From: Sweltsa coloradensis
Lineage: Eukaryota; Arthropoda; Insecta; Plecoptera; Chloroperlidae
Length of the DNA stretch: 64,000 bases
NCBI GenBank assembly: GCA_024449915.1
Contig: JAMZAV010000316.1
Span: 1-64,000 of the forward strand
Reading direction: 5' to 3'
In this document: positions 54,395 through 64,000 of the stretch, one piece after another
Position numbering within the stretch: position 1 is the stretch's first letter
Layout: every line of letters begins with the position of its first letter
Notes under the pieces: generated by a model
What the model was told of the DNA's origin: nothing
Databases searched by the model: none
Seen by the model: the letters and a program-made list of their open reading frames with translations, nothing else
Position numbers and translations under genes: made by a program

Positions 54395-54560
54395 CTTGGT
54401 TGGAAAATCTTTGGTTGGTTATCGCTCACTCGTCAATTGCGTCGGGGCCTACAGGGTTGGCTTAGTCGCTTTGATTTACTGTCCCCCACTGAAAATCAGT
54501 TAAATAACTGAATGGGTAGACTCTCAATACAAATTTGTTTGTTTAATTATTTATTATTTT
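54395..54560 (+). mobile_element. Dispersed 3'-end repeat, copy 2
   Basis: Same sequence as 44600-44730: TTGGTTGGTTATCGCTCACT, GTCGGGGCCTACAGGGTTGG, CCCCCACTGAAAATCAGTTA and AATGGGTAGACTCTCAATAC, followed by an AT-rich tail. Confidence 0.62.
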
Positions 54561-54635
54561 ACTTTATAGCAATTGCTCTTCTTTAACACAGTCATTTTAT
54601 TATATTCAATTCAATTAGTTTAGTTTAGTTTAGTT

Positions 54636-55276
54636 TAAAGGGGTATTCACCCGCTAAATTAAAAAATATATATTTCATTCAGTCTAACTAGTTGTGAATT
54701 GAGAAATTAGCAGAAAAATTATTGGGTCCGCCATTATTCGAAAAAATTTGTCAAACTTAATAATTTTCGAGCTAGGTCCATCGGCAAATATCTTTCATAA
54801 GAAATAACATGGGGACGATATTTATGCTCCGTGACCTTAAAGGATTTTGATTCCAAAAATTAGTGGCCATTATTGACGTACTCGGCAGCTTTTTCTGTAA
54901 ATCGTCAATATTTTGTTTTGTAATTTGGGCAAGTGGGACGATCAAAATATACTGATTACCAATAAGGGGTGTGATTTTGGAAAGCATATTTATGCGTGTT
55001 TAAATAGCATATATTTGTGCCCAGTTTCAAGGCACGATGTTACAAAGGCCATTTTAGATTGGTGATGCTCTAGTATCTATGTGGAACAAAAAAGAAGCAG
55101 GCTAAAGCCGAAAGAAACTTCCAAAAACAAAAATGTTCGCTATTTTCTGGATTTACAAAAATGAAAATTCATGTAAAATCACAGTTCCATGATATAATTT
55201 TTAACCGGTCATTTTAGTGTAGTATTTTGTTGTTGATTATGTGGTAAAAAAATTTTTTGGGGTAATAGTCCCTTAA
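54636..55276. mobile_element. Possible TTAA-type TIR element
   Basis: TTTAAAGGGGTATTCACCC at left and GGGGTAATAGTCCCTTAAAA at right are loosely inverted, and each end contains TTAA. ~640 bp. A TTTAG microsatellite precedes it (54612-54634). Confidence 0.42.
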
Positions 55277-55864
55277 AATAATTCCTGTTGAGCACAGTAT
55301 AGCAACTATTGACTCTTTACTTATGAACAAGATCAGCAGCGATTTATCAATATTATTTGAGGGGTTCAGAACCAATTAGTGGACCAACCCACACGTCTTT
55401 CACTTCCTGTAGATAATAATATGAGCTAAAGTTGAGAGGTATTTGTATTGGAAAGCAACATATTTCTTTCATCACATGAATTTAAAAATAAAATAATTTC
55501 AGCCTAAAATACCCTAACAAAGTGGTTAACATAATAGTATTGTACAGCGTCCAATAACTTCGAACTTTAAATCACGTTCCATAACGTGCCTTACAAAAGT
55601 AATATCTCACAAGTGGTGGCCAACCGGCAACCTTTGCTCCTATAAGCAGAAACATCAGAGTTTCTTGCTGAGTGTGCTGACTGAATAAGTTCCTATGTTC
55701 GTCACGATGCCCATGTGAAAACATTGAAACTAGAATGTATTGCGTTCGTAAAATATATGAATTTTTTTATCCCGTGTTTATGTATCATCTCTTTTCCGAG
55801 TGCAGTGCTGAAGTATAGATCACGAACTAGTTGAAATTCGAAGAAACGCTACGTCTTTAGATAA

Positions 55865-55950
55865 ATAAAATAAATAAATTCGTATTTATAGTCTACCCAC
55901 TCAGTCATATAACTGATTTTCAGTGGGGGACAGTAAACTAAAGCGGAATA
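55865..55950 (-). mobile_element. Dispersed 3'-end repeat, copy 3, reversed
   Basis: AAATAAATTCGTATTTATAG then TCTACCCACTCAGTCATATA and TTTTCAGTGGGGGACAGTAA is the reverse of the ends of copies 1 and 2, with the AT-rich tail now on the left. Confidence 0.6.
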
Positions 55951-56038
55951 GGACACATGGTTGACAGTTAGCACATAGCTTCGGTATGAACCCAACGTTT
56001 ATGAAACTTTACATATAGACCAGAACCCAGGTAGGAAC

Positions 56039-56058
56039 CCCCCCCCCCCCCCCCCCCC
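56039..56058. repeat. Poly-C tract
   Basis: About 20 consecutive C immediately before the ~300-bp satellite. Confidence 0.92.
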
Positions 56059-56069
56059 TGCGGAGAAAT

Positions 56070-57540
56070 GGAGACCAATATATTATGTTAAGGTGGTTAT
56101 TTTGGAGTAGAAATCCACTTGTTGGCCAGTTGGCCAGTGGTGGGTGCGGGGTACAGGGGTGCCCAAAGGGTCAATTGTGCTGTTATTTTAAACGGTTTTT
56201 ATTTTTTTACTGCCAAACCGTTGAACAAAATCTATTTTTGATTTTTGATTTGTGTAAAGAATGACAAATAGAATTTTATCCATATTTTTATTTTCTTGTA
56301 TGTACCGGAAATAACGTTTTTTTTCCAAAATCAAAGTCAAAATGGCCCCAAATTGCCCGCTTTGGTTAAAACTGATATATTATGTTAAGGTGAATTTTTT
56401 TTTAGTAGAAAATTCTTTTGTTGGCCAGTTGGCCAGTGGTGGATGCGGCGTACAGGGACGTCCAAAAAGTAAATTTTGGGGATGATTTTCAACTGTTTTT
56501 TATTTTTTTAATGCCAAATCGTTGAACAAAATCTATTTTAGGCTTAAGATTCGTGTGAGGATTTGAAAATAGAATGTTAAGCATATTTTATTTTCAAGTA
56601 TGTCCCGGAAATAACTTTTTTTGAGTTTTCCAAAATCAAAGTCAAAATGACCCCAAATTGCCCGTTTTGGTTAAAACTGATATATTATGTTAGGGTGAAT
56701 ATTTTTTAGTAGAAATCCACTTGTTGGCCAGTTGGCCAGTGGTGGATGCGGCGTACAGGGGCGTCCGAAAAGTAAATTTTGGGGATGATTTTCAACTGTT
56801 TTTATTTTTTAATGCCAAATCGTTTAGCAAAATATATGTTGGGCTTTAGATTCGTGTGAGGATATAAAAATAGAATGTTATGCATATTTTTCTTTACGTA
56901 TGTCCCGGAAATAACAATTTTGAGTTTTCCAAAATCAAAGTCAAAATGGCCCCAAATTGCCCGTTTTGGTTAAAACTGATATATTATGTTTTTGTGGTGA
57001 TTTTTTAGTAGAAATCCACTTGTTGGCCAGTTGGCCAGTGGAGGATGCGGCGTACAGGGGCGTTCAAAAAGTAAATTTTCGGGATGATTTTCAACTGTTT
57101 TTATTTTTTTAATGCCGATTCGTTGGACAAAATCTATTTTGGGCTTTAGATTCGAGTGAGGATTTGAAAATAGAACGTTAAGCATATTTGTATTTTCTCG
57201 TATGTCCCGGAAATAATAATTTTGAGTTTTCCAAAATCAAAGTCAAAATGGCCCATAATTGCCCGTTTTGGTTAAAACTGATAAATTATATTTGTGTGGT
57301 TATTATTTAGTAGAAATCCACTTGTTGGCCAGTTAGCCAGTGGTGGATGCGGCGTACAGGGTCGTCCAAAAAGTGAATTTGGAGGACGATTTTTAACAGT
57401 TTTTATTTTTATACGGCCGAATCGTTGAGCGAAATCTATTCTTTACTTTTGATTGGTGTAAAGAATGTAAAATAGTATGTTTTCTACATTTTTATTTTCT
57501 TGCATGTCCCGGAAATAAAATGTTTGGCTTTTTCGAAAAA
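56070..57540. repeat. ~300-bp satellite, five copies
   Basis: TTGGCCAGTTGGCCAGTGG recurs near 56122, 56421, 56723, 57022 and 57323, giving periods of 299-302 bp. Each unit also carries GATGCGGCGTACAGG, TGTCCCGGAAATAA and CAAAATCAAAGTCAAAATGG. Short frames within are not conserved between copies. Confidence 0.93.
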
Positions 57541-57559
57541 GAAGTGAAAATGTACATAT

Positions 57560-58080
57560 TCTTACTTTCATGTAATATTAATGTAGATATATTGAGTTCT
57601 ATGGGGATGTGTTTGATGGTCGTGTTATCAGTAGTCTGGTCCATTTTTGTCTCCATCTTCACTCTCAACAACGTATCTGCCTCTTTCAATCTCGATGTCG
57701 TCGGGATCATCTTCCACATCGGATGCATTGTCATGTGTTTCCAAAATATTAACTTACTCATTTGGGAGCACGTTGCCTTCGGTCCACGTGTAGAGAAGTC
57801 CATCCGGGGTTACCGACCAGCCATGACTTTTGGGTTCAAGTATGTCGGGCATTGCGTCTGTTGCTTTACGCCATATCATTGCCTGATAATTTGCACGCAG
57901 TATATGCAACCGTAGAGACGATCTGCATGGTGGTAGTAAGCAGAGATCAGTGCCGGTGTAGTTTGTCAGCGGTTTAGACAGTGATGTTCGAAATCGTTTG
58001 CAAAAAAGATGGTAGCGAGTTTCATTTACATCAGCAGTACTGGTCTCCCCATACATAAGGCAAACAAATCTTTCTCATTG
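57560..58080 (-). pseudogene. Transposon ORF fragment A
   Basis: The minus strand reads TSTADVNETRYHLFCKRFRT, NYTGTDLCLLPPCRSSLRLH, ILRANYQAMIWRKATDAMPD and ILEPKSHGWSVTPDGLLYTW. The LPPC-x-L-x2-H-x-LRA-x-YQA-x-IW pattern is one I associate with a multicopy arthropod transposon protein. There is a frame break at the upstream end near 58056. It forms one arm of an inverted repeat with fragment B. Confidence 0.65.
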
Positions 58081-58310
58081 GTCGGAAAACACCCCGAATT
58101 TGAGAACACTTTCTTATCTCTTGGCACCTCGGTTACTGTTGAAGAAACTACGTGCGACCAATTAGAAAGATTTGTTTGCCTTATGTATGGGGGGAGACCA
58201 GTACTGCTGATGTAAATGAAAATCGCTACCGTCTTTTTTGCAAACGATTTCAAACATTACTGTTTAAACCACTGACAAACTACACCGGCACTGATTTCAG
58301 CTCGCTCGCT
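58081..58310 (+). pseudogene. Transposon ORF fragment B (inverted partner)
   Basis: The plus strand reads FLSLGTSVTVEETTCDQLER and FVCLMYGG, then, one frame over, GETSTADVNENRYRLFCKRF and PLTNYTGTD, before similarity ends near 58305. It is the same protein region as fragment A, a little further N-terminal and in the opposite orientation. The arms (about 57940-58080 and 58155-58305) are ~90% alike by eye. Confidence 0.68.
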
Positions 58311-59099
58311 CCCACTGACTGTGGGCCGCGCTCACAGCTCGGTCTGTCCCGGCAGAACTAGACGCTTGTTCTTCCTCCTCGGTTCAGCCAGGTTTCCTTA
58401 TGCGGCTCTGACACAGAGTTAATGTTATATGTTCTCAGTGTAGAGATATAGCTAGCCTTGCCTTAGACCCGGCCGGACCACAGCAGACGTAGGCTCATAG
58501 GTAGGCCCCGTGTAGGGTACCTGTAGGGAACCTCCGCTCATAACAGTCTCCAGGGGCAGGACCGCAGGATTCTTGTAAAAAAAAAAACTCGAAAAAACTC
58601 GTATTTGTACCGTTTGACAAAAAAAATCGTACGCCAACTGTATTTCCAGAAATCTATTTGTCCTTATAGCTGAAGTTGAAGCTAAAGGTGTTTAGAAACT
58701 ATATCCAGAAAACCGAATCTCAAAATTTATTTTGCACTATAGCATTGCTGTTCACACTATTGTCAAAAAACATATAATAGCCTATAGTGAGGTTATGTCC
58801 CGCCAAAAAAAATAAAAATACTTTTTTTCTGTTTTTAAGTAAGGCCCTCTTTCATTCAGAAAACTTGACAGTGATGTTTTTTCGACTTTCAAATTATCGG
58901 CCAGAGGTGGTACAATCCCTCCAGGAATTGTTCAGGAAGTCAGGAATACACTTTTTACCTCTACCTTAGCCCCTTATTCAGAGTAAAATAGTAAGAATTG
59001 TATTTATAGTTAAAATCAGCTTAAATTTACACAAACAAGCATAGTATCCAGGAATCTATTCAATTAACTTTATAGCCATCAACTTTTATGACTTTTATC

Positions 59100-59500
59100 T
59101 GTCTGTTCGACGACAAAAAACAATTCTCCGCCGGTTTGAAACCAACAGACAGTCTGGCCAACTTGTTTCTTACTAACATCGCAATCAGGTTGTGTTTATA
59201 CTTCCCATGGACTTAGACTAGTGGTCTTCCTGACCGGCATAGTAATGTGACTTTGACAGCGTCCAGTCAAGTCAGCTCTGTCGTGACGTCAGACGGTGAC
59301 TAACTCCACGCAGTTCCTTCTCAGTCTCACGCGCAACAGCTGACGACGCAGGTAATAGTTCCTGCTGCGTAGATGAAAATATTACGTCAAGTCTGTATTG
59401 TGTTGGTTTAATAACAGCTGTGATTCTATTCAATACGAGATTATTGTCATTTTTTTAAAATTAATATTTTGCATTCATTTTTTTCCATATCATTTAACAT
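59100..59500. other. Intergenic, mixed composition
   Basis: Contains a GC-richer patch (59250-59370) ending ACGACGCAG then GTAATAG, a possible splice donor, but no coding exon is supported. Confidence 0.35.
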
Positions 59501-59639
59501 AACATGCCATTTTATAAAAGAAAATAGTTGAATGCAATAAGACGTAAGAAAGAGGAAGTTGGAACCAATAATAAGGAACGAGGGTTCAAGCCACAGATAT
59601 AAATAAATGAAAATAACAAGTTGAAAAAAAAATTATAAA

Positions 59640-59765
59640 AATAATAATGACCAGAACCCAGTAACTCAGGCTTATTAACGCGCCATAGCTCTACAAATTG
59701 AGCTATCGAGGACATACGACATACCTTCATTAAACTGATATTTATTGTGACTGTTGTCATCCATC
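59640..59765 (-). mobile_element. tRNA-derived SINE, minus copy
   Basis: The complement contains CTCGATAGCTCAATTTGTAG and AGAGCTATGGCG, and then CTGAGTTACTGGGTTCTGG, with an upstream block CAACAGTCACAATAAATATC. It matches the plus copy at 59885. Confidence 0.66.
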
Positions 59766-59884
59766 CTTAGATTCATACTACCCAACTCATGTGAGATGAG
59801 AAATTATTGGATTTTTCCATATGTTTTTTCAGTAATGACAGCTAGAACCTACATTGCAGTATTTTGTTCGATTCATATCATGGA

Positions 59885-60000
59885 TGTCAACAGTCACAAC
59901 AAATAGCAATTTAATAAAGGGTTGTGTTGTGTCCTCGATAGCTCAATTGGTAGAGCTATGGCGAATTAAACCAGAGGTCCTGGGTTACACGGATATAATT
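59885..60000 (+). mobile_element. tRNA-derived SINE, plus copy
   Basis: CAACAGTCACAACAAATAGC, then TCCTCGATAGCTCAATTGGT and AGAGCTATGGCG, then GAGGTCCTGGGTTACACGG. The A box is good and the B box is degenerate. It forms an inverted pair with the copy at 59640. Confidence 0.66.
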
Positions 60001-60009
60001 CACTAATAA

Positions 60010-61320
60010 TGTCCTCAAAGCGGGCTTATGCTTAAAAACCTTAAATTAAAAATATTGTTATTAATAATCAATCTAACCTCCATTTCAAGCTTTAAAGTCG
60101 GGTAGAGATTAGGAGGGTCCCACCACATTCTTGGCTCCCCGGGTTCATCGAAGCCCTGCCTGACGCTTCCCCCACATCGTCTTTCACCTCCTCTGCATCG
60201 TCTGCTTCCCTTTCTTTTACCTCAGAGACGTACACCAGTTTTTGCTCTATTTTCTTTCTTCCCTACCCGACATGTTTCCTGGTTAATATCGTTGAGTTTG
60301 TTGTAGTTGCGTATCGTATTGACGAGGTAGCCAACGCATAGATCGAAGCTGGATATGCTCAAGGACTAGAGCGAACGTGTAATGATCGTGTTCCTTGTAG
60401 GGGTCTAAGATGGACGTTTGAGTGACAGGAATCGCTTCCTTAGATCGATATCGTGTTGTAATTGGAAAAATAATAAATCAATCTGGATTTATAGATCACG
60501 TTCTGTCATCTGTTACCCAACAGTTATAAGTTACAACACCCACTCAGTTTTATATAGAACAATGCGATGGTGAACCCACTCAGTTGTAGGAACTGATTTT
60601 CAAAGGGAGGGGGAGGCATTTCTATAAACCTGATAATGTTATTAAAATTTTACATTTATTTTAAAATAATTATTATATTAAATGTGACAATGATTTAATT
60701 TTAGATATTATTTAGATATTTTTCCCTTGTTAAAAATAAAATGCTGATTTTACACTCCAAATTGACATCACAGTTGAAAAAAGGGATTTTTTTTTGCAAT
60801 TTTCATTTTTTATATGTTCAAATTGAATCTACTACAGTGATAAAAAAATATCCGTGACATCCCAGATTTTTTTTGTGTTTTTATACACAATTTGATTTTT
60901 GAACATTACAAAAATCCTTATGATTAGAATTTAACAAGGAGAAATTCCAACAAATCTGAACAAAACAAAGCAGCTTTTTATACTCGGGTTAAAAGTATGA
61001 AAAACTGGCATATTTAATTTTGTAGATTTTGAAAAGTTGTGGACCTATAAAGGGTTTAATCACAATTATATTATGATGTACAGTCATGCAAATGCAACTG
61101 CCAATAAAATGTAATAATATAATGCAATGTAGGCCCTAGAATGTCTGTAAAATAAACATGTGAAACTAAAATAATATTAATGAATTAGACTACATTTCAG
61201 AAGTTAATAAACAGAAGAAACCCCGGGATTTGCGTCCTGCATTGAAGCTTGAAATAACCCTCATTACTAACTGGCATCAATTAATTTAACTATTCATTTT
61301 ACCATCGCTGGTATTAAATG
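60010..61320. other. Intergenic, no gene seen
   Basis: A C/T-rich patch at 60110-60260 and otherwise AT-rich sequence. No conserved reading frame or repeat identified. Confidence 0.45.
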
Positions 61321-61385
61321 CAAGCCTGGAACGGGAATCGAACCCAAGGTCTTCTGCATTGGAATCGGGGATCTCACACAGGGAT
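61320..61385 (-). repeat. tRNA-like sequence
   Basis: GGAACGGGAATCGAACCCAA is the complement of a B box (GGGTTCGATTCCCG type). The rest of the cloverleaf is weak, so a SINE or tRNA relic. Confidence 0.45.
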
Positions 61386-61598
61386 AAATAACTTAAGTTT
61401 TCTTTGATTAGTGAGTGGTTTGCTCTGCTACCCGCTGCCTTCCAATAACGGTAACCTCGTGTTAGCCCTATATTATGTTTTATTGCATGTGCGACTGTTT
61501 TATCTTTAGTTAGGTACTAGATGTGCAACTGGTTATCTAGTACCTGGGCCTACTGAATTGGCAATGATCTTCCAAGAGGCTGATCCTGTGTAATATCA

Positions 61599-62378
61599 CT
61601 AGGAAAACGCTTAAGTCCCGCCGCGTTGTTGGATGAGCGTAATTGGTGCATTGAGCTGCCATTGTGTTATGCGGATTTTCTGTTGTTCTGTGAAAAAATC
61701 ATTACTAAGTTGAAGATTTTTTTAAATTTAAATTAAATTATATAAAAAATTAACTTAAATTTTAATTTTTTTAATTAATCGTAATTTTAAAAAAGAAAAC
61801 AATCGTAAAACTTCGATTTTCATAGGAAATAATTATTTGATTGTGCTCAAATTTTACACGAATATAAAAATTCATAAAATTAAGGTTCTGTGAAAAAATC
61901 ATTACAATCGGATAAAGCATGTAGGTGTAATTGTCAAAGAATTGTTTAAAAAAAGAAAAAAAAACGTAAAATTTCGATTTTCATGAGAAATAATTTTTCG
62001 ATTGCGCTCAAATTTCACACGAATACCTAAATTCATAAAATTAAGGTTCTGTGAAAAAATCATTAAAATCGGACAAAGCATGTAGGTGTTATAAGTCGAA
62101 GAATTTTTTAAAAATCGAAAAAAATCGTAAAATTGCGATTTTAATGAGAAATAATTTTCCGATTGCGCTCAAAAACGTGGCAGTTCTAAGTTCAGAGATT
62201 TAGAAGGCCTCCATAAAATTTCATCGCAATTGGAGTATCGGTTAAGCCGGAATCGTGTTAACAAACACACAAAAATACAAAAAGAAAGAAAAAGAAAAAA
62301 AAGAAAAAAAAACATTCCGGATTTTTTTCTCCAGTGTAGTAGAATGGATTCTTCGCTTCGCTCGCTACGCTCATCCAA
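61599..62378 (-). mobile_element. Helitron-like element, copy 9, B subfamily
   Basis: Element orientation: TTGGATGAGCGTAGCGAGCG to GCGTTTTCCTAG followed by T. The interior contains two to three ~140-bp tandem units with GGTTCTGTGAAAAAATCATT, AATCGGATAAAGCATG and TGAGAAATAATTTTTCGATT. Confidence 0.78.
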
Positions 62379-62491
62379 TTAAGAAGGTTCAGCTTGATAT
62401 CATGGTGAAGAACCGATCGAGAAGAAGGCGGTTGTGATTGGGAAGACAGATGAATGTTAAAGGAAAAGATTAAGATATAAAATGTATTTTA

Positions 62492-63173
62492 CTAGGAAAA
62501 CGCTTAAAAAATCAGAACTTTGTTGAATTTTTTTTAAATTAATTCAAATTAAATAAAAAATTAAATAATTTTTTTTTTAATTAATCGTAATTTTAAAAAA
62601 GGAAAAAATCGTAATATTAAAATTCTCATAAGAAATAATTATTGATTGCGCACAAATTTTACACGAATGTATTAATTGTTAAAATTAAGGTTCTGTGAAA
62701 AAATCATTATAATCGGATAAAGCATGAAGGTGTTATAAGCCGAAGAAATTAAAAAAATCGTAAAATTGCGATTTTCATGAGAAATAATTATTTGATTACG
62801 CTCAAATTTCACACGAATATATCAATTCATAAAATTAAGGTTCTGTAAAAAAATCATTACAACCGGATTAAGCAGGTAGGATGTTATAAGTCGAATAAAT
62901 TTTTTAAAAATCGAAAAAAATCGTAAAATTGCGATTTTCATGAGAAATAATTTTTCGATTGCGCTCAAAAACGTGGCAGTTCTTAGTTCAGAGATTTCGA
63001 AGGCCTCCATAAAATTTCATCGCAATCGGGGTATCGGTTTAGCCGGAATCGTGTTAACAGACAGACAAAAATACAAAAAAAAAGAAAGAAAGAAAGAAAA
63101 AAAAACAATCCGGATTTTTTTCTCCAGTGTAGTGAAATGGAATCTTCGCTTCGCTCGCTACGCTCATCCAATT
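62492..63173 (-). mobile_element. Helitron-like element, copy 10, B subfamily
   Basis: The same far end (TTGGATGAGCGTAGCGAGCG) and CCTAG followed by T, but the hairpin partner GCGTT next to the CTAG end has been deleted (GCTTAAAAAATCAG). Internal ~140-bp repeats are present. Confidence 0.75.
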
Positions 63174-63531
63174 AGATCGTTTTGATCAATAAATGAAGAT
63201 AAATGTAAATTGTGTTCTTATTCCTAATAATACTTAGACAACGTGTCAGTTTGACAACACGGAGCATGTCTATTATAAAACTTGACGCGGTTTATCTAAT
63301 CGGCTTGTCAAGTTGGTAGTTTGTGTTGTACAAAAAACTTTATCTCGGTATGGACATGACAAACAAAACACGGTTAGCATCTGCTGGGAGATACAGGGGA
63401 TTAAAATGTCGTCAAATGTATCATGTAGAGTTTGAGAACAGTAGGTCGCACTGTTCCAAGAATCCTTATCGCCTGCCACCAGGCTGTTGAGTTGCAACAT
63501 CAATATCGAAACCAAACTTTGTTTCTATAAA

Positions 63532-64000
63532 CTAGGAAAACGCTTAAGTCCTGCCGCGTTGTTGGATGAGCGTAATTGGTGCATTGAGCTGCCATGTGTT
63601 ATGCGGATTTTCTGTTGTTCTGTGAACAAATCATTACTAAGTTGAAGATTTTTCTTAAATTAAATTAAATTATATAAAAAATTAACTTAATTTTTTTTTT
63701 ATTAATCGTTAATTTAAAAAAGAAAAAAATCGTAAAAATGCGATTTTCATAAGAAATAATTATTTGATTGTGTTCAAATTTTACACGAATATCTTAATTC
63801 ATAAAATTAAGGTTCTGTGAAAAAATCATTACAATCGGATTAAGCATGTATGTGTTATAAGTCAAAAAAAAAAATTTAAAAATCGAAAAAAATCGTAAAA
63901 TTGCGATTTTAATAAGAAATAATTTTTCGATTGCGCTCAAAAACGTGGCAGTTCTAAGTTCAGAGATTACGAAGGCCTCCATAAAATTTCATCGCAATTA
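63532..64000 (-). mobile_element. Helitron-like element, copy 11, cut by the window end
   Basis: Starts A|CTAGGAAAACGCTTAAGTCC with intact hairpin and subterminal repeat. B-subfamily interior runs to the end of the window. Confidence 0.78.

Noticed and set aside
54772..54987. Minus-strand frame of 71 codons (NIDDLQKKLP)
   Set aside because: It lies within a probable TIR element with no recognisable domain or conservation.
57520..57915. 131-codon hydrophobic frame on the plus strand
   Set aside because: It is antisense to the transposon ORF fragment, and its hydrophobicity follows from that composition.

Overview
This is eukaryotic DNA, almost certainly arthropod and probably insect. It is AT-rich and gene-poor, has long introns, and is packed with transposon debris. 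The best clues are several chemoreceptor genes of the insect gustatory receptor (7tm_7) type, each ending in the TY-x5-Q signature of the last membrane helix, and a multi-exon immunoglobulin-domain gene resembling fasciclin III. A hemipteran is possible, but the sequence alone does not settle the species.

Layout. 1-6.27 kb is a ~21-bp satellite array (core TACACCTGAAAGT) split by a 5'-truncated LINE. 6.6-15.8 kb holds two tandemly duplicated intronless gustatory receptor genes on the minus strand (6.7-8.0 and 13.0-14.3 kb), with a wrecked third receptor between them (11.4-12.2 kb). 16.3-27.2 kb is a five-exon plus-strand gene: signal peptide, three Ig-like domains, a Thr-rich linker and a coiled-coil tail. 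Its introns hold repeats, and the 6.4-kb last intron contains a LINE that is itself interrupted by an inverted-repeat element, then a large foldback element and a ~290-bp tandem repeat. 27.2-30.8 kb is repeats only. 30.9-36.3 kb carries two more minus-strand receptors, one with a single-base frameshift and one intact. The intact one has a 5' end nearly identical to the first two receptors on an otherwise different body. 36.4-43.2 kb is MITEs, SINEs and foldbacks. 43.3-47.9 kb is a three-exon minus-strand gene for a small unrecognised protein with a globular N-terminal part and a C-terminal coiled coil. 48-64 kb has no convincing host gene. It contains a LINE 3' end, TIR elements, a TTAA-flanked MITE, a ~300-bp satellite, an inverted pair of transposon ORF fragments, tRNA-derived SINEs and three long copies of a Helitron-like element.

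The most notable pattern is one dispersed element family, seen nine times with an intact terminus. Each copy ends in CCTAG, preceded by a small AACGC/GCGTT hairpin and always followed by T, while the other end begins TGGATGAGCG, a sequence repeated in inverted orientation near the CTAG end. These are hallmarks of Helitron/Helentron-derived non-autonomous elements (HINE/DINE-1 type). Inverted-repeat (foldback) elements are also exceptionally dense.

The genes do not form an operon-like system. The receptors are a local gene family evolving by tandem duplication, decay and probably gene conversion. The Ig gene and the coiled-coil gene look like independent neighbours. All calls are by eye from sequence and translations; no search was run.
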